Below are positions 7,168-13,966 of a stretch of 14,358 nt of DNA, piece after piece; position 1 is the stretch's first letter, and each line of letters starts with the position of its first letter. Both the position numbers and the translations under genes were made by a program. The notes under the pieces are model-generated. The model ran no database searches. It saw only the letters and a program-made list of their open reading frames with translations, and had not been told where the DNA came from. The stretch is from contig JAGUUF010000297.1 of assembly GCA_020063545.1 (NCBI GenBank), positions 1 through 14,358 on the forward strand. The letters run 5' to 3'. Source of the stretch: Cytophagales bacterium (GTDB lineage Bacteria > Bacteroidota > Bacteroidia > Cytophagales > Cyclobacteriaceae).

Positions 7168-7223
7168 GCCTGACCAGCCGGAATATGAGGCAAGTCATAA
7201 TGAAAACCTGATTCTGGTCAGGC
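7168..7223. repeat. Perfect 10-bp inverted repeat across the nos promoter region
   Basis: GCCTGACCAG at 7168-7177 is the exact reverse complement of CTGGTCAGGC at 7214-7223, with 36 bases between. The arm centres are 46 bp apart, and the arms flank the CRP/FNR-like box at 7184-7199. The near arm falls in the spacer between that box and the candidate -7 element. It could be a pair of operator half-sites for a second regulator, or a long RNA or DNA hairpin. No T-tract follows, so a terminator role is unlikely. Confidence 0.6.
7184..7199. promoter_or_regulatory. CRP/FNR-type palindromic box upstream of the nos operon
   Basis: TATGA-GGCAAG-TCATA is a perfect 5-bp palindrome with a 6-base spacer, the TGA-N6-TCA architecture shared by CRP/FNR family sites. 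It is centred about 81 bases before the cytochrome c start codon and about 30 bases before the TA of the candidate -7 box. That is roughly -41.5 from the likely transcription start, the class II activator position. Binding by an oxygen- or nitric-oxide-responsive regulator is inferred. Confidence 0.5.
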
Positions 7224-7233
7224 AGTAAGTTGC

Positions 7234-7279
7234 AAAAAAAGCCCTCCGGCAGTTATTTGCGGCCTTTTAACTGCTGCCA
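7234..7279 (-). terminator. Candidate intrinsic terminator for the uspA-ccoIS transcript
   Basis: Read on the minus strand, a stem of GCAGTTA and TAACTGC (7274-7268 with 7255-7249, 12-base loop) is followed by GCCGGAGGGC and a run of seven T. It lies about 210 bases after the ccoS stop and upstream of the candidate nos promoter, so it could separate the two operons. The stem is modest and the gap between stem and T-run is longer than ideal. Confidence 0.4.
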
Positions 7280-7334
7280 AATCCAAATGACCGCAAAACT
7301 TGTTTAATTATTAAATTCGGTATGCCCTTATTTA

Positions 7335-7478
7335 ATGCCCTTAGCCGGTTTATGCGCCTTAGCCAAAGAACTGGATGAGATTGTAAAGAAAATATCAGAG
7401 TTGCTCTATGCCGGTCACCCCATGAGTCGCGCTGACATCAATGCCATTGTCGATAAGAATTTCGCCAAACTGAATTAG
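7335..7478 (+). CDS. Small hypothetical ORF, plus strand, possibly a gene remnant
   Basis: A 47-codon ORF, the only plausible plus-strand coding stretch, ending 11 bases from the ccoS stop on the other strand. It would encode a soluble, charged, helix-prone protein (AKELDEIVKKISELL, then HPMSRADINAIVDKNFAKLN), which looks more protein-like than random sequence. A second short reading frame (ATG at 7322, MPLFNALSRFMRLSQ, stop at 7378) overlaps its start. The two could be halves of one gene joined by a frameshift. I do not recognise it. With no clear promoter or ribosome-binding site, the call is tentative. Confidence 0.3.
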   Translation: MPLAGLCALAKELDEIVKKISELLYAGHPMSRADINAIVDKNFAKLN

Positions 7479-7489
7479 CCCCGTAAAAA

Positions 7490-7678
7490 CTAAGCCGTTT
7501 TTTTTACGTTGCCTTTCTGTTCACCTTCAACGGAAGGCTTCGGTTCATCGAACAACATGCGCACCGATGGCGTGTAGGTGTCATCATATTGGCCGCTTTT
7601 CATGCTCCAGTAAAAGATGGCCAGGAAAACCACCGCGATGGTAACACTGATGACGATAAGCAGTATGATGATCTTCAT
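7490..7678 (-). CDS. ccoS: CcoS, cbb3-type cytochrome oxidase assembly protein
   Basis: A small 62-residue membrane protein with one N-terminal transmembrane helix (about 2-24) followed by the CcoS-like FYWSMKSGQYDD phrase. A hydrophilic tail (SVRMLFDEPKPSVEGEQ) continues to the C-terminus. CcoS helps insert cofactors into cbb3 oxidase, a high-affinity enzyme for microaerobic respiration. Its ATG overlaps the ccoI stop as ATGA, so the two are translationally coupled, the normal pairing for this family. The ccoNOP genes that often follow are not here. Instead there is a 379-bp gap and then the nos operon. Confidence 0.9.
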   Translation of the reverse strand: MKIIILLIVISVTIAVVFLAIFYWSMKSGQYDDTYTPSVRMLFDEPKPSVEGEQKGNVKKTA

Positions 7679-10071
7679 TTTTTCAGGTATTGACTTGCAA
7701 CAAAATTAACGGAAAGCGTGGTAAACAACACCACGCTGATGCTGCTCAGCGGCATTAAAATAGCCGCAATCAATGGTGTAAGGTGGCCGGTAACAGCAAA
7801 ACTGATGGCAACCGCATTGTACAAAAATGAAAGCACAAAAGCCGACTTCACAATGGTGGTTGCCGATTTTGAAAGATTGATAAACTGATCCAGCCGGGGA
7901 AGTTTTTCACCCTGCAGGATGCCATCGCAGGAGGGCGTAAATACACCGGTGTCATCCGTTACGGCAATTCCCACATCCGCCTGCTTCAGGGCACCCGAAT
8001 CGTTAAGCCCATCGCCCAGCATCATTACTTTTTTTCCGCTTTGCTGCAGCTCACTTATAAAATTCAGTTTATCGTGCGGATTTTGATTGAACAACAGTTG
8101 CGCATCGTTTCCGAATAAGGAGCGCATCCGGTCCCTGTCAGATTCATTATCTCCCGATAGCATAGCTACCGGCCCATTCCAGCGGGCGATCATCGGCTGA
8201 AGGTTTTCGCGCACAGAGGTTTTTACCTGGAAATAGCCGCGCACTGCGGAATTAATGGCCACATATACCACAGCAGCGGAATCATCCGCAACGTGTTCAA
8301 CACCGGTAAACCCGGCCGAGCCTACCCGGTAGCTATCATCGCCTATCCGGGCTTCAATGCCCCTTGCGGGGATTTCTTTGTAGTCGCGCACGTGGCCGGC
8401 ACCCCGTTGGCTAAGTGCCTGACTGATGATTGTGCTGAGCGGATGAGTTGAGAAACTGCACAGCCGCCTGATGTTGGCAAGTTCAACCGGGCTGAGGCTG
8501 CCCGTAAAACTAACCACGGGTTTACGACCATGGGTTATGGTACCGGTTTTATCAAATACAAGCGCATCAACCGCGGCCATTCGTTCAATTATATCGGCAT
8601 TTTTCAGGTACAGGCCGTGTCTTCCAAACTGCCTCAACATGTTGCCATAGGTAAAGGGTGTGGTAAGCGCCAGTGCGCAGGGGCAGGCAACCATCAGCAC
8701 GGCCGTAACAATAAGCCATAGTTGCGAAGCATCGGCCAGGTACCAGTAACCGGCCGTAAGGATAGCAATGCCGAGCACAATCCACGTAAACCGTTGTGCT
8801 GCCTTATCGATGATTTTTCTGTACCGGCTTTCCTGTGGCTTTTTAAAGATGGCGTTGTTCCATAAACTGGTAAGGTGGCTTTGCGAGATTTCCTTCTCCA
8901 CTCGCAAGGTAACCGGCAGGCCGATAAGCCTGCCACCGGCATAAACATAACTGCCTGTCGAAATTTTTACCGGCTTCGATTCGCCCGTTACAAAACTGTA
9001 ATCCATAAAGCCCTCACCAGCAAGCACGGTGCTGTCGGCCGGAACGATTTCCATGTTCCTGATTTTGATTTCGTCTCCCTTGCGGAGTTCATAGATAACC
9101 ACGGGTTTCCAATCGGTTCCTTCATGCCGTTGAACAGCCAGCGGAAAATAGGATTTAAAATCGCGGTCGAATGCCAGGCTTTGATACGTTTTACTCTGAA
9201 ACCACCGGCCTACCAGCAGGAAGAATACCAACCCGGTAAAGGAATCGAAATAACCGGGGCCGTATCCTGAAACGATCTCCCACAAACTTCGCCCAAACAG
9301 CGCAATAAGCCCAACGGCAATCGGAACGTCAATGTTGATCTGCCGCTGTTTAAAACTCTTCCACGCTGAAACAAGGTAGTCGGTATCAGCATAAACCAAT
9401 ACCGGAATTGACAAGAGTACATTTAACCAGGAAAAGATTTTCTTTATTGAATCATCGCCTTCAAGGCCAAGGTATTCCGGAAAACTGAACAGCATAACGT
9501 TGCCAAAGCAAAACCCGGCAATAGCCAGCCTGGCAATCAGTTGCTTATCGGCTGAAAAAACACTGCTTGTATTTTTCTCCTTCTCATCATTATCGAGGGT
9601 AATGGCGGGTGCATACCCTACCGAGGCCATGAGGGAGGCAACACGCGCCAGCGAAATCTTTTCAGGATTAAAATCAATTACTGCATGCTTGCGGGCAAAG
9701 TTCACTTCCGACTTAAGGATGCCGCTATCAAGACGCTTCAGGTTTTCAAGTAACCAGATACACGATACACAGTGGATGGTCGGCACATAAAAGCTTACCC
9801 GGCCAAATGTTTCGGAGTTAAAAGTTAACAGCTTCTGGCGGATTGCCGGTTCATTCAGGTAATCATAAGCCGATTCATCAATTGATTTAGTTAACTGGAT
9901 ACCCGGATTTTGCTGGTAGGTATAATAGTCGCACAAATCATTTGCGCTGAGTATTTCGTAAACTGTTTTGCAGCCAACGCAACAAAAAGGTTTGTCGTCC
10001 TGCCAGGTGGTGTCTTCACAGGGCTGACCGCAGTGGTAACACTGCACATCGATGTCAACTTCAGGCTGCAA
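7675..10071 (-). CDS. ccoI: CcoI, copper-translocating P1B-type ATPase for cbb3 oxidase assembly
   Basis: A 798-residue copper-exporting P-type ATPase that supplies copper for cbb3 cytochrome oxidase. Domains in order are a cysteine-rich N-terminal metal-binding module (CYHCGQPC at 11-18; CCVGC at 30-34), a heavy-metal-associated domain with CVSC (101-104), paired membrane helices, the actuator motif TGES (362-365), the membrane CPC motif (463-465), the phosphorylation site DKTGT (507-511), the nucleotide-domain HP dipeptide (543-544) and the GDGLND hinge. The double N-terminal metal site and partnership with CcoS mark it as CcoI/FixI, not a detoxifying CopA. No ATG fits; the likely start is TTG at 10071, 10 bases after the uspA stop. 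Exported copper might also reach NosL and NosZ, but that is inference. Confidence 0.95.
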   Translation of the reverse strand: MQPEVDIDVQCYHCGQPCEDTTWQDDKPFCCVGCKTVYEILSANDLCDYYTYQQNPGIQLTKSIDESAYDYLNEPAIRQKLLTFNSETFGRVSFYVPTIHCVSCIWLLENLKRLDSGILKSEVNFARKHAVIDFNPEKISLARVASLMASVGYAPAITLDNDEKEKNTSSVFSADKQLIARLAIAGFCFGNVMLFSFPEYLGLEGDDSIKKIFSWLNVLLSIPVLVYADTDYLVSAWKSFKQRQINIDVPIAVGLIALFGRSLWEIVSGYGPGYFDSFTGLVFFLLVGRWFQSKTYQSLAFDRDFKSYFPLAVQRHEGTDWKPVVIYELRKGDEIKIRNMEIVPADSTVLAGEGFMDYSFVTGESKPVKISTGSYVYAGGRLIGLPVTLRVEKEISQSHLTSLWNNAIFKKPQESRYRKIIDKAAQRFTWIVLGIAILTAGYWYLADASQLWLIVTAVLMVACPCALALTTPFTYGNMLRQFGRHGLYLKNADIIERMAAVDALVFDKTGTITHGRKPVVSFTGSLSPVELANIRRLCSFSTHPLSTIISQALSQRGAGHVRDYKEIPARGIEARIGDDSYRVGSAGFTGVEHVADDSAAVVYVAINSAVRGYFQVKTSVRENLQPMIARWNGPVAMLSGDNESDRDRMRSLFGNDAQLLFNQNPHDKLNFISELQQSGKKVMMLGDGLNDSGALKQADVGIAVTDDTGVFTPSCDGILQGEKLPRLDQFINLSKSATTIVKSAFVLSFLYNAVAISFAVTGHLTPLIAAILMPLSSISVVLFTTLSVNFVASQYLKK

Positions 10072-10081
10072 TTCCAGGGTC

Positions 10082-10918
10082 TTATTTCTTCAAGGCATAC
10101 GTCCAGATGGGGCAATCAACATGGTTCACCACATCTTCGGCTACACTGCCGCTGAGGATGTGGGCCAGGCCCTTGCGGCCACGGGTGCCCATGGCAATCA
10201 TATCGGCTTTTATGGCGTGGGCATAGCTGATAATGCCCGACTCCTCAAACGGATCATTATACACGCTAACGGTGTAATCTTTAAACATAAACCGTTTTGC
10301 AAAATCATTCAAACGTGCCATGGTTATCCGGTCAGGGGTAAAGTTGGTAGGTGTGTTAATCCACACAATGTGTATTTTGGCTTTAAAAAAATTCTGAAGC
10401 GCTTTCACTTTCATTACGAGGTCTTCCTGGGTTTCGGTATCCAGCGTATTGGGGAAGACAATATTCTTAATGGAAGAAGCCTTTGCATATTTTTTAATGG
10501 CAATTACCGGAACGGGTGACCAGCGCACCACCTTTTCGGCATTAGAACCAATAAGTACCTCTTTTACACCCGAAGCGCCCTTGGTGCCCATAATTACCAG
10601 GTCCATGCTCTGGTCTTCAATGTAATCGGTAATCATGCGGGAGGTGGCACCGAAAATTACGCGGGTAATTGTTTTAACCTCGGCACCATACTTGTCGGTT
10701 ATTTTCTTGAATTCCCTTTCGGCCTTTTCGCGGAGTTCCTTCAGCAATGCCTCCTCAAACGACATAACCGGCATAAGCACCGAATCGTGCATTACCGGCA
10801 ATTCAATAACGTGTACCAGGTGCACTTCGCCTTTTGACTGGGCGGCAACATCAACGGCAAACCGAAAGGCATTTATTGCCTGCTCGGAAAAATCGCATGG
10901 AACCAGAATTTTTTTCAT
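10082..10918 (-). CDS. Tandem-domain universal stress protein (UspA family)
   Basis: A 278-residue cytoplasmic protein with two Usp domains (about 1-142 and 150-278). The first begins MKKILVPCDFSEQA and carries the ATP-binding signature GTKGASG followed by IGSNAEKVV. The second has GTRGRKG followed by SGSVAEDVV. Both therefore look like the nucleotide-binding type. Usp genes beside cbb3 oxidase assembly genes are common in low-oxygen regulons. Here the gene is the first of a uspA-ccoI-ccoS unit, with only 10 bases between its stop and the ccoI start. A strong -7 box and a CRP/FNR-like palindrome precede it, which suggests induction under oxygen limitation. Confidence 0.93.
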   Translation of the reverse strand: MKKILVPCDFSEQAINAFRFAVDVAAQSKGEVHLVHVIELPVMHDSVLMPVMSFEEALLKELREKAEREFKKITDKYGAEVKTITRVIFGATSRMITDYIEDQSMDLVIMGTKGASGVKEVLIGSNAEKVVRWSPVPVIAIKKYAKASSIKNIVFPNTLDTETQEDLVMKVKALQNFFKAKIHIVWINTPTNFTPDRITMARLNDFAKRFMFKDYTVSVYNDPFEESGIISYAHAIKADMIAMGTRGRKGLAHILSGSVAEDVVNHVDCPIWTYALKK

Positions 10919-10942
10919 CGTACTACGGGTTAAACCTGTTTA

Positions 10943-10950
10943 CAAATATA
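10943..10950 (-). promoter_or_regulatory. -7 promoter element of the uspA-ccoIS operon
   Basis: The minus strand reads TATATTTG, a perfect match to the Bacteroidota -7 consensus TAnnTTTG, 25-32 bases before the uspA ATG. No TTG -33 element is seen at the usual spacing. The GTGA-N6-TCAC palindrome centred about 30 bases upstream could replace it as an activator site. Confidence 0.65.
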
Positions 10951-10971
10951 GCAGCCGGGTTTAGCAGTGCC

Positions 10972-10989
10972 GCGTGACGGGCATCACGC
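10972..10989. promoter_or_regulatory. CRP/FNR-like palindrome upstream of uspA
   Basis: GCGTGA-CGGGCA-TCACGC is a perfect 6-bp inverted repeat with a 6-base spacer and contains the CRP-type core GTGA-N6-TCAC. Its centre is about 30 bases upstream of the TA of the uspA -7 box, a class II activator position that nearly matches the nos promoter layout. It lies just beyond the menA stop. It shares sequence with the hairpin at 4007-4046, so it may instead be part of a dispersed palindromic element. It could also serve as a weak hairpin after menA. Confidence 0.45.
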
Positions 10990-11000
10990 CTGGGCCTGAT

Positions 11001-11897
11001 TTAAATCATTAACTGCCCTATTCCGAAGCAAACAACAAATAAAAGGGTTGAAATGGCCAGTTGTTTCAGGTACGGATCCAACCGGGCCGGGGCCTTTCTG
11101 GTTACCGAAAAGCCGTTGTAAATAAACAAGGGTATGGTTGCCGCAAAAAGAAATTGCCATGGGGTAGTAAACTGAAGGATATTGTAAACCAACGCGCTTG
11201 CCAGTCCCCCAAGGATAAGAAACCAATGGTAGCGAATGGCATTCTTGCGGCCAATACGTACCGGTATAGAAAATTTGCCGGCTATCCTATCGGATTCCAT
11301 GTCGCGGATATTGTTGACATTTAAAACACCCATCGAAAAGAAGCCGCAGCTCAAAGCCGGTAACACCTGCATCCAATTAACCTGGTGTGTAAACAGGTAC
11401 GCGGAACCCATCACGCCCACAATCCCAAAAAAAATCAACACGGCCACATCACCCAACCCAATATAACCGTACGGCTTTCGGCCAACCGTATAGGCAATGG
11501 CCGCCAGGATGCTCAATACACCTAATCCAAAAAAGAACAGCAATGCATTCCAGTTTAGTCCAAATGAACGGATAAGCAGGCTAATGCCGCTCGCCAGGCA
11601 TAATACCACAAACAACATTATGGCATTGCGCATTTGGGCCGGGGTAATGCTTCCTGATTGCACCGCGCGCAAAGGCCCCACGCGGTGCACACTGTCGGCC
11701 CCATGGATGGCATCACCGTAATCATTGGAGAGGTTGGATAGAATCTGAAGAAAAATGGTTGTGAGTATGCACAGCAGAAAAATATCCCAGCGAAAGGCTT
11801 GAGAAGAAGCCGCCAGGAACCCGCCCATGCCGATGCACGACACGGCAAGCGGAAGCGTACGTAACCGGAAAGCCGCAAGCCAAACCTTAATGTTCAT
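11001..11897 (-). CDS. menA: MenA, 1,4-dihydroxy-2-naphthoate polyprenyltransferase
   Basis: Membrane enzyme of the UbiA superfamily that attaches the polyprenyl tail to 1,4-dihydroxy-2-naphthoate, the membrane step of menaquinone synthesis. The protein has 298 residues with about eight or nine hydrophobic segments. The two prenyl-diphosphate/Mg2+ motifs are visible: NDYGD (58-62), with the MenA-like HGADSVHRVGPLRAVQSG after it, and NNIRDMESD (195-203). Menaquinone is the quinone pool of Bacteroidota and would feed both the cbb3 oxidase and N2O respiration. The start lies 18 bases after the doxX stop. Other menaquinone genes are not in the window. Confidence 0.93.
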   Translation of the reverse strand: MNIKVWLAAFRLRTLPLAVSCIGMGGFLAASSQAFRWDIFLLCILTTIFLQILSNLSNDYGDAIHGADSVHRVGPLRAVQSGSITPAQMRNAIMLFVVLCLASGISLLIRSFGLNWNALLFFFGLGVLSILAAIAYTVGRKPYGYIGLGDVAVLIFFGIVGVMGSAYLFTHQVNWMQVLPALSCGFFSMGVLNVNNIRDMESDRIAGKFSIPVRIGRKNAIRYHWFLILGGLASALVYNILQFTTPWQFLFAATIPLFIYNGFSVTRKAPARLDPYLKQLAISTLLFVVCFGIGQLMI

Positions 11898-11915
11898 AGC
11901 CTTACAAAAATAGGA

Positions 11916-12317
11916 TTATTTCCTGCGCAATGCGTCCATTGAATAGTTACCCGGCCCGGTAAGAAACAGCACAACAAACGGAACCAGAAAGGAGAACGCA
12001 TGCTCTCGTGCAAGAAAGGGCTGGCCTGTATGTCCAATCAAAATGGCAAAAGCCATATTAATGATGGCCGGAATCAATGCCATTCGCGTGAACAAGCCCA
12101 GGATAATAAATACCGGACAAACCAACTCAGCAAAAATGGTAAGGCTCAGCGAAGCGGCACTGCCAATATTCAGCGGGTCTGGCCAATACGCAGCCTTGTC
12201 CGAAAAGTTTACAACCTTATCGTAACCATAGTACATTAAAAACAAAGAAAAAAGCCGGAGCAAAAGCAGTCCGGCATTAAGGCTTACAGGTGCAGGGCTT
12301 AAAATTTTTTTAAACAT
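11916..12317 (-). CDS. DoxX-family integral membrane protein
   Basis: A 133-residue protein with four hydrophobic segments (about 14-30, 56-76, 80-96 and 104-120). It matches the DoxX pattern: an N-terminal LLLLRLFSLFLMYYGYDKV, then the helix pair SLSLTIFAELVCPVFIILGLFTR, then a short polar C-terminus. The family includes quinone- or oxidoreductase-associated membrane proteins, but most members have no proven role. The start lies six bases after the second peroxidase gene and the stop 18 bases before menA, so it is probably co-transcribed with both. A link to quinone-dependent redox chemistry is inferred from this position only. Confidence 0.85.
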   Translation of the reverse strand: MFKKILSPAPVSLNAGLLLLRLFSLFLMYYGYDKVVNFSDKAAYWPDPLNIGSAASLSLTIFAELVCPVFIILGLFTRMALIPAIINMAFAILIGHTGQPFLAREHAFSFLVPFVVLFLTGPGNYSMDALRRK

Positions 12318-12323
12318 GCCGCA

Positions 12324-12878
12324 CTACAAAATGCGTTCAAGGATGGGCGTATCAAATACTTTGGTACTTGAGTTGAAGAACGTTACCGACTGCCCGTCTT
12401 CACTTACCAGATATTTGGCAAAATTCCAATCGGGTTTTTTGCCGGTTTTACTTTGCAGCCACGCATACAACGGATGCCGATCGCTGCCCTTAACGGAAAT
12501 TTTTTCAAACATCTGGAAGGTAACACCGTAGTTGCGTTCGCAGAATTCGGCTATGTCTTTGTTTGATCCGGGTTCCTGCCATAAAAAATTATTTGCCGGA
12601 AACCCCAGCACCACTATTTTATCGCCATGCTGCTCATGCAGTTTTTGCAGGTCGGCATACTGCGGGGTCTTTCCGCATTTTGATGCGGTATTCACAATGA
12701 GGACTTTTTTGTTCTTATACCGAGCAAAATCAATTACCTCACCCGTTAGGCCGGTCATGGTAAAATCATAGAGCGAACCAGCTAATATTTTTGGTTCTTT
12801 ATCAGAGAGTTTACTTACAAGGTATGCGGCTAAGCCCATAATGCTGCCGGCCAGTAGCCCTGTTTTAATTAAGTTCAT
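12324..12878 (-). CDS. Glutathione peroxidase-family thiol peroxidase, membrane-anchored copy
   Basis: A 184-residue thiol peroxidase of the glutathione peroxidase family that reduces peroxides. The likely tetrad is C68 (NTASKCGKTP), Q101 (NNFLWQEPG), W151 and N152 (DWNFAKYLV). C113 (AEFCERNYG) is a probable resolving cysteine, which points to thioredoxin rather than glutathione as reductant. The N-terminus has one hydrophobic segment (about 4-22) without a lipobox or clear cleavage site, so the protein is likely anchored in the inner membrane facing the periplasm. The ATG overlaps the end of the preceding peroxidase gene by 14 bases. The two proteins are closely related along their whole catalytic domain, a tandem duplication. 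Confidence 0.92.
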   Translation of the reverse strand: MNLIKTGLLAGSIMGLAAYLVSKLSDKEPKILAGSLYDFTMTGLTGEVIDFARYKNKKVLIVNTASKCGKTPQYADLQKLHEQHGDKIVVLGFPANNFLWQEPGSNKDIAEFCERNYGVTFQMFEKISVKGSDRHPLYAWLQSKTGKKPDWNFAKYLVSEDGQSVTFFNSSTKVFDTPILERIL

Positions 12879-13362
12879 CAGTAATCTGAGGATCGAGCGG
12901 CTTTACTTTGGAATTAAAAAACTTAACGGTACCATCGGCTTTCACCAGGTATTTGCAGAAATTCCAGGTGGGCTCGCTGCCGGTTTTCTCTTTTAACCAT
13001 TTATACAGGGCGTGCTGGTCATCGCCCTTCACGGAAATCTTTTCAAACATCTGGAATTTAACACCATAGTTTTTCTGGCAGAACTCGGCAATCTCGGCAT
13101 TGGTGCCCGGCTCCTGGCTGCCAAAATTGTTTGCCGGAAAGCCCAGCACCACTACCTTATCGCCATACGTTTCATGCAGTTTTTCCAGGTCGGCATACTG
13201 CGGTGTGTAGCCGCACTTTGAAGCAACATTAACAATGAGCAGGTTCTTGCCTTTGTACCGGGCAAAGTCAATCGGCTCCCCGTCAATGGAGTTCATTTTA
13301 AAATCGTAAATCGACAGGTTGCCGGCAATTAGTAAGGCCATGAGGGTAAGTATAGTTTTCAT
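12865..13362 (-). CDS. Glutathione peroxidase-family thiol peroxidase, exported copy
   Basis: A 165-residue thiol peroxidase. The N-terminus (MKTILTLMALLIAGNLS) looks like a short Sec signal peptide without a lipobox, so the enzyme is probably periplasmic. The catalytic tetrad is complete: C50 (NVASKCGYTP), Q83 (NNFGSQEPG), W133 and N134 (TWNFCKYLV). C95 (AEFCQKNYG) is the likely resolving cysteine of the thioredoxin-dependent subfamily. The stop lies inside the start of the second copy. The start ATG at 13362 is the only one that keeps the signal peptide. A perfect 8-bp inverted repeat lies 27-50 bases upstream and may be an operator or hairpin. Confidence 0.92.
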   Translation of the reverse strand: MKTILTLMALLIAGNLSIYDFKMNSIDGEPIDFARYKGKNLLIVNVASKCGYTPQYADLEKLHETYGDKVVVLGFPANNFGSQEPGTNAEIAEFCQKNYGVKFQMFEKISVKGDDQHALYKWLKEKTGSEPTWNFCKYLVKADGTVKFFNSKVKPLDPQITDELN

Positions 13363-13388
13363 GTTAGAATTGTTTATTGGTGAAACAA

Positions 13389-13412
13389 CCTGAAACGGTT
13401 AAATGTTTCAGG
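13389..13412. repeat. Inverted repeat between the acetyltransferase and peroxidase genes
   Basis: CCTGAAAC (13389-13396) and GTTTCAGG (13405-13412) form a perfect 8-bp inverted repeat with an 8-base loop. A further direct copy of TGAAAC lies at 13381-13386. On the minus strand it follows the acetyltransferase stop by 17 bases and precedes the peroxidase start. It could be a weak terminator (only TTGTTTC follows) or an operator for the peroxidase operon. Confidence 0.5.
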
Positions 13413-13429
13413 CGTTGAAATTACCGCTT

Positions 13430-13960
13430 TTATTTTTCAGGTGAGTTAACTATCCTGAAAATATAAACCGGAATTCCTTTATATACGGTTTGTTTTTCAA
13501 TGTGCATGCCGTTTTTGACGGCCACTTTCTGCGAAGGCAGGTTGGTGATGGAGATGATAGAGATGAGCGATGGCGCAAAATCCATGGCAAACGCAAATGC
13601 CTTGCACTTCATGGCCGCTTCAATGGCATAACCGCGGTGCCAATAGGCGGGCAGCAGTGAATAGGCCACTTCCAGTTCGGTCTGGCCGTCAACTTCCTGC
13701 ACCAGCAGGCCGGCATGTCCCACCAGTGCCCCGGAAGCTTTCTCAATCAAAGCATTCATGCCGCCAAGGTCATTGAGATGTCGGTAGTGCTGCTTCTCAT
13801 ACCACTTTTTGCACTCCTCTTCAGGTTTGCCGCGTCCTTCCGGCCAGTACAAGTGCGTGCGCGGATCGGTAAAGAACGGCATCCATTGATCCACATCTGC
13901 GGGCATCACTTCACGAAAGTACAGGCGTTCTGTTTCCTGGTTGGTGAGCAGGTACTTCAT
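13430..13960 (-). CDS. GNAT family N-acetyltransferase (RimJ/RimL-like)
   Basis: A 176-residue acetyl-CoA-dependent acetyltransferase. It opens with the RimJ/RimL-type phrase ETERLYFREVMPADVD. The core beta strand is LEVAYSLLPAYWHRGYAIEAA, where HRGYA is the pyrophosphate-binding turn (normally Q/RxxGxG/A). The C-terminal ISITNLPSQKVAVKNGM is the conserved asparagine-serine motif IxxxNxxSxxVxxKxGM. The substrate cannot be told from sequence: family members modify ribosomal proteins, other proteins or small molecules. The gene begins six bases after the argS stop, so the two are probably co-transcribed, though the association may be incidental. Confidence 0.88.
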   Translation of the reverse strand: MKYLLTNQETERLYFREVMPADVDQWMPFFTDPRTHLYWPEGRGKPEEECKKWYEKQHYRHLNDLGGMNALIEKASGALVGHAGLLVQEVDGQTELEVAYSLLPAYWHRGYAIEAAMKCKAFAFAMDFAPSLISIISITNLPSQKVAVKNGMHIEKQTVYKGIPVYIFRIVNSPEK

Positions 13961-13966
13961 AACGGA

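Noticed and set aside
7675..10071. P-type ATPase as a copper-detoxifying CopA
   Set aside because: The extra cysteine-rich N-terminal module and coupling to ccoS identify the oxidase-assembly CcoI type.
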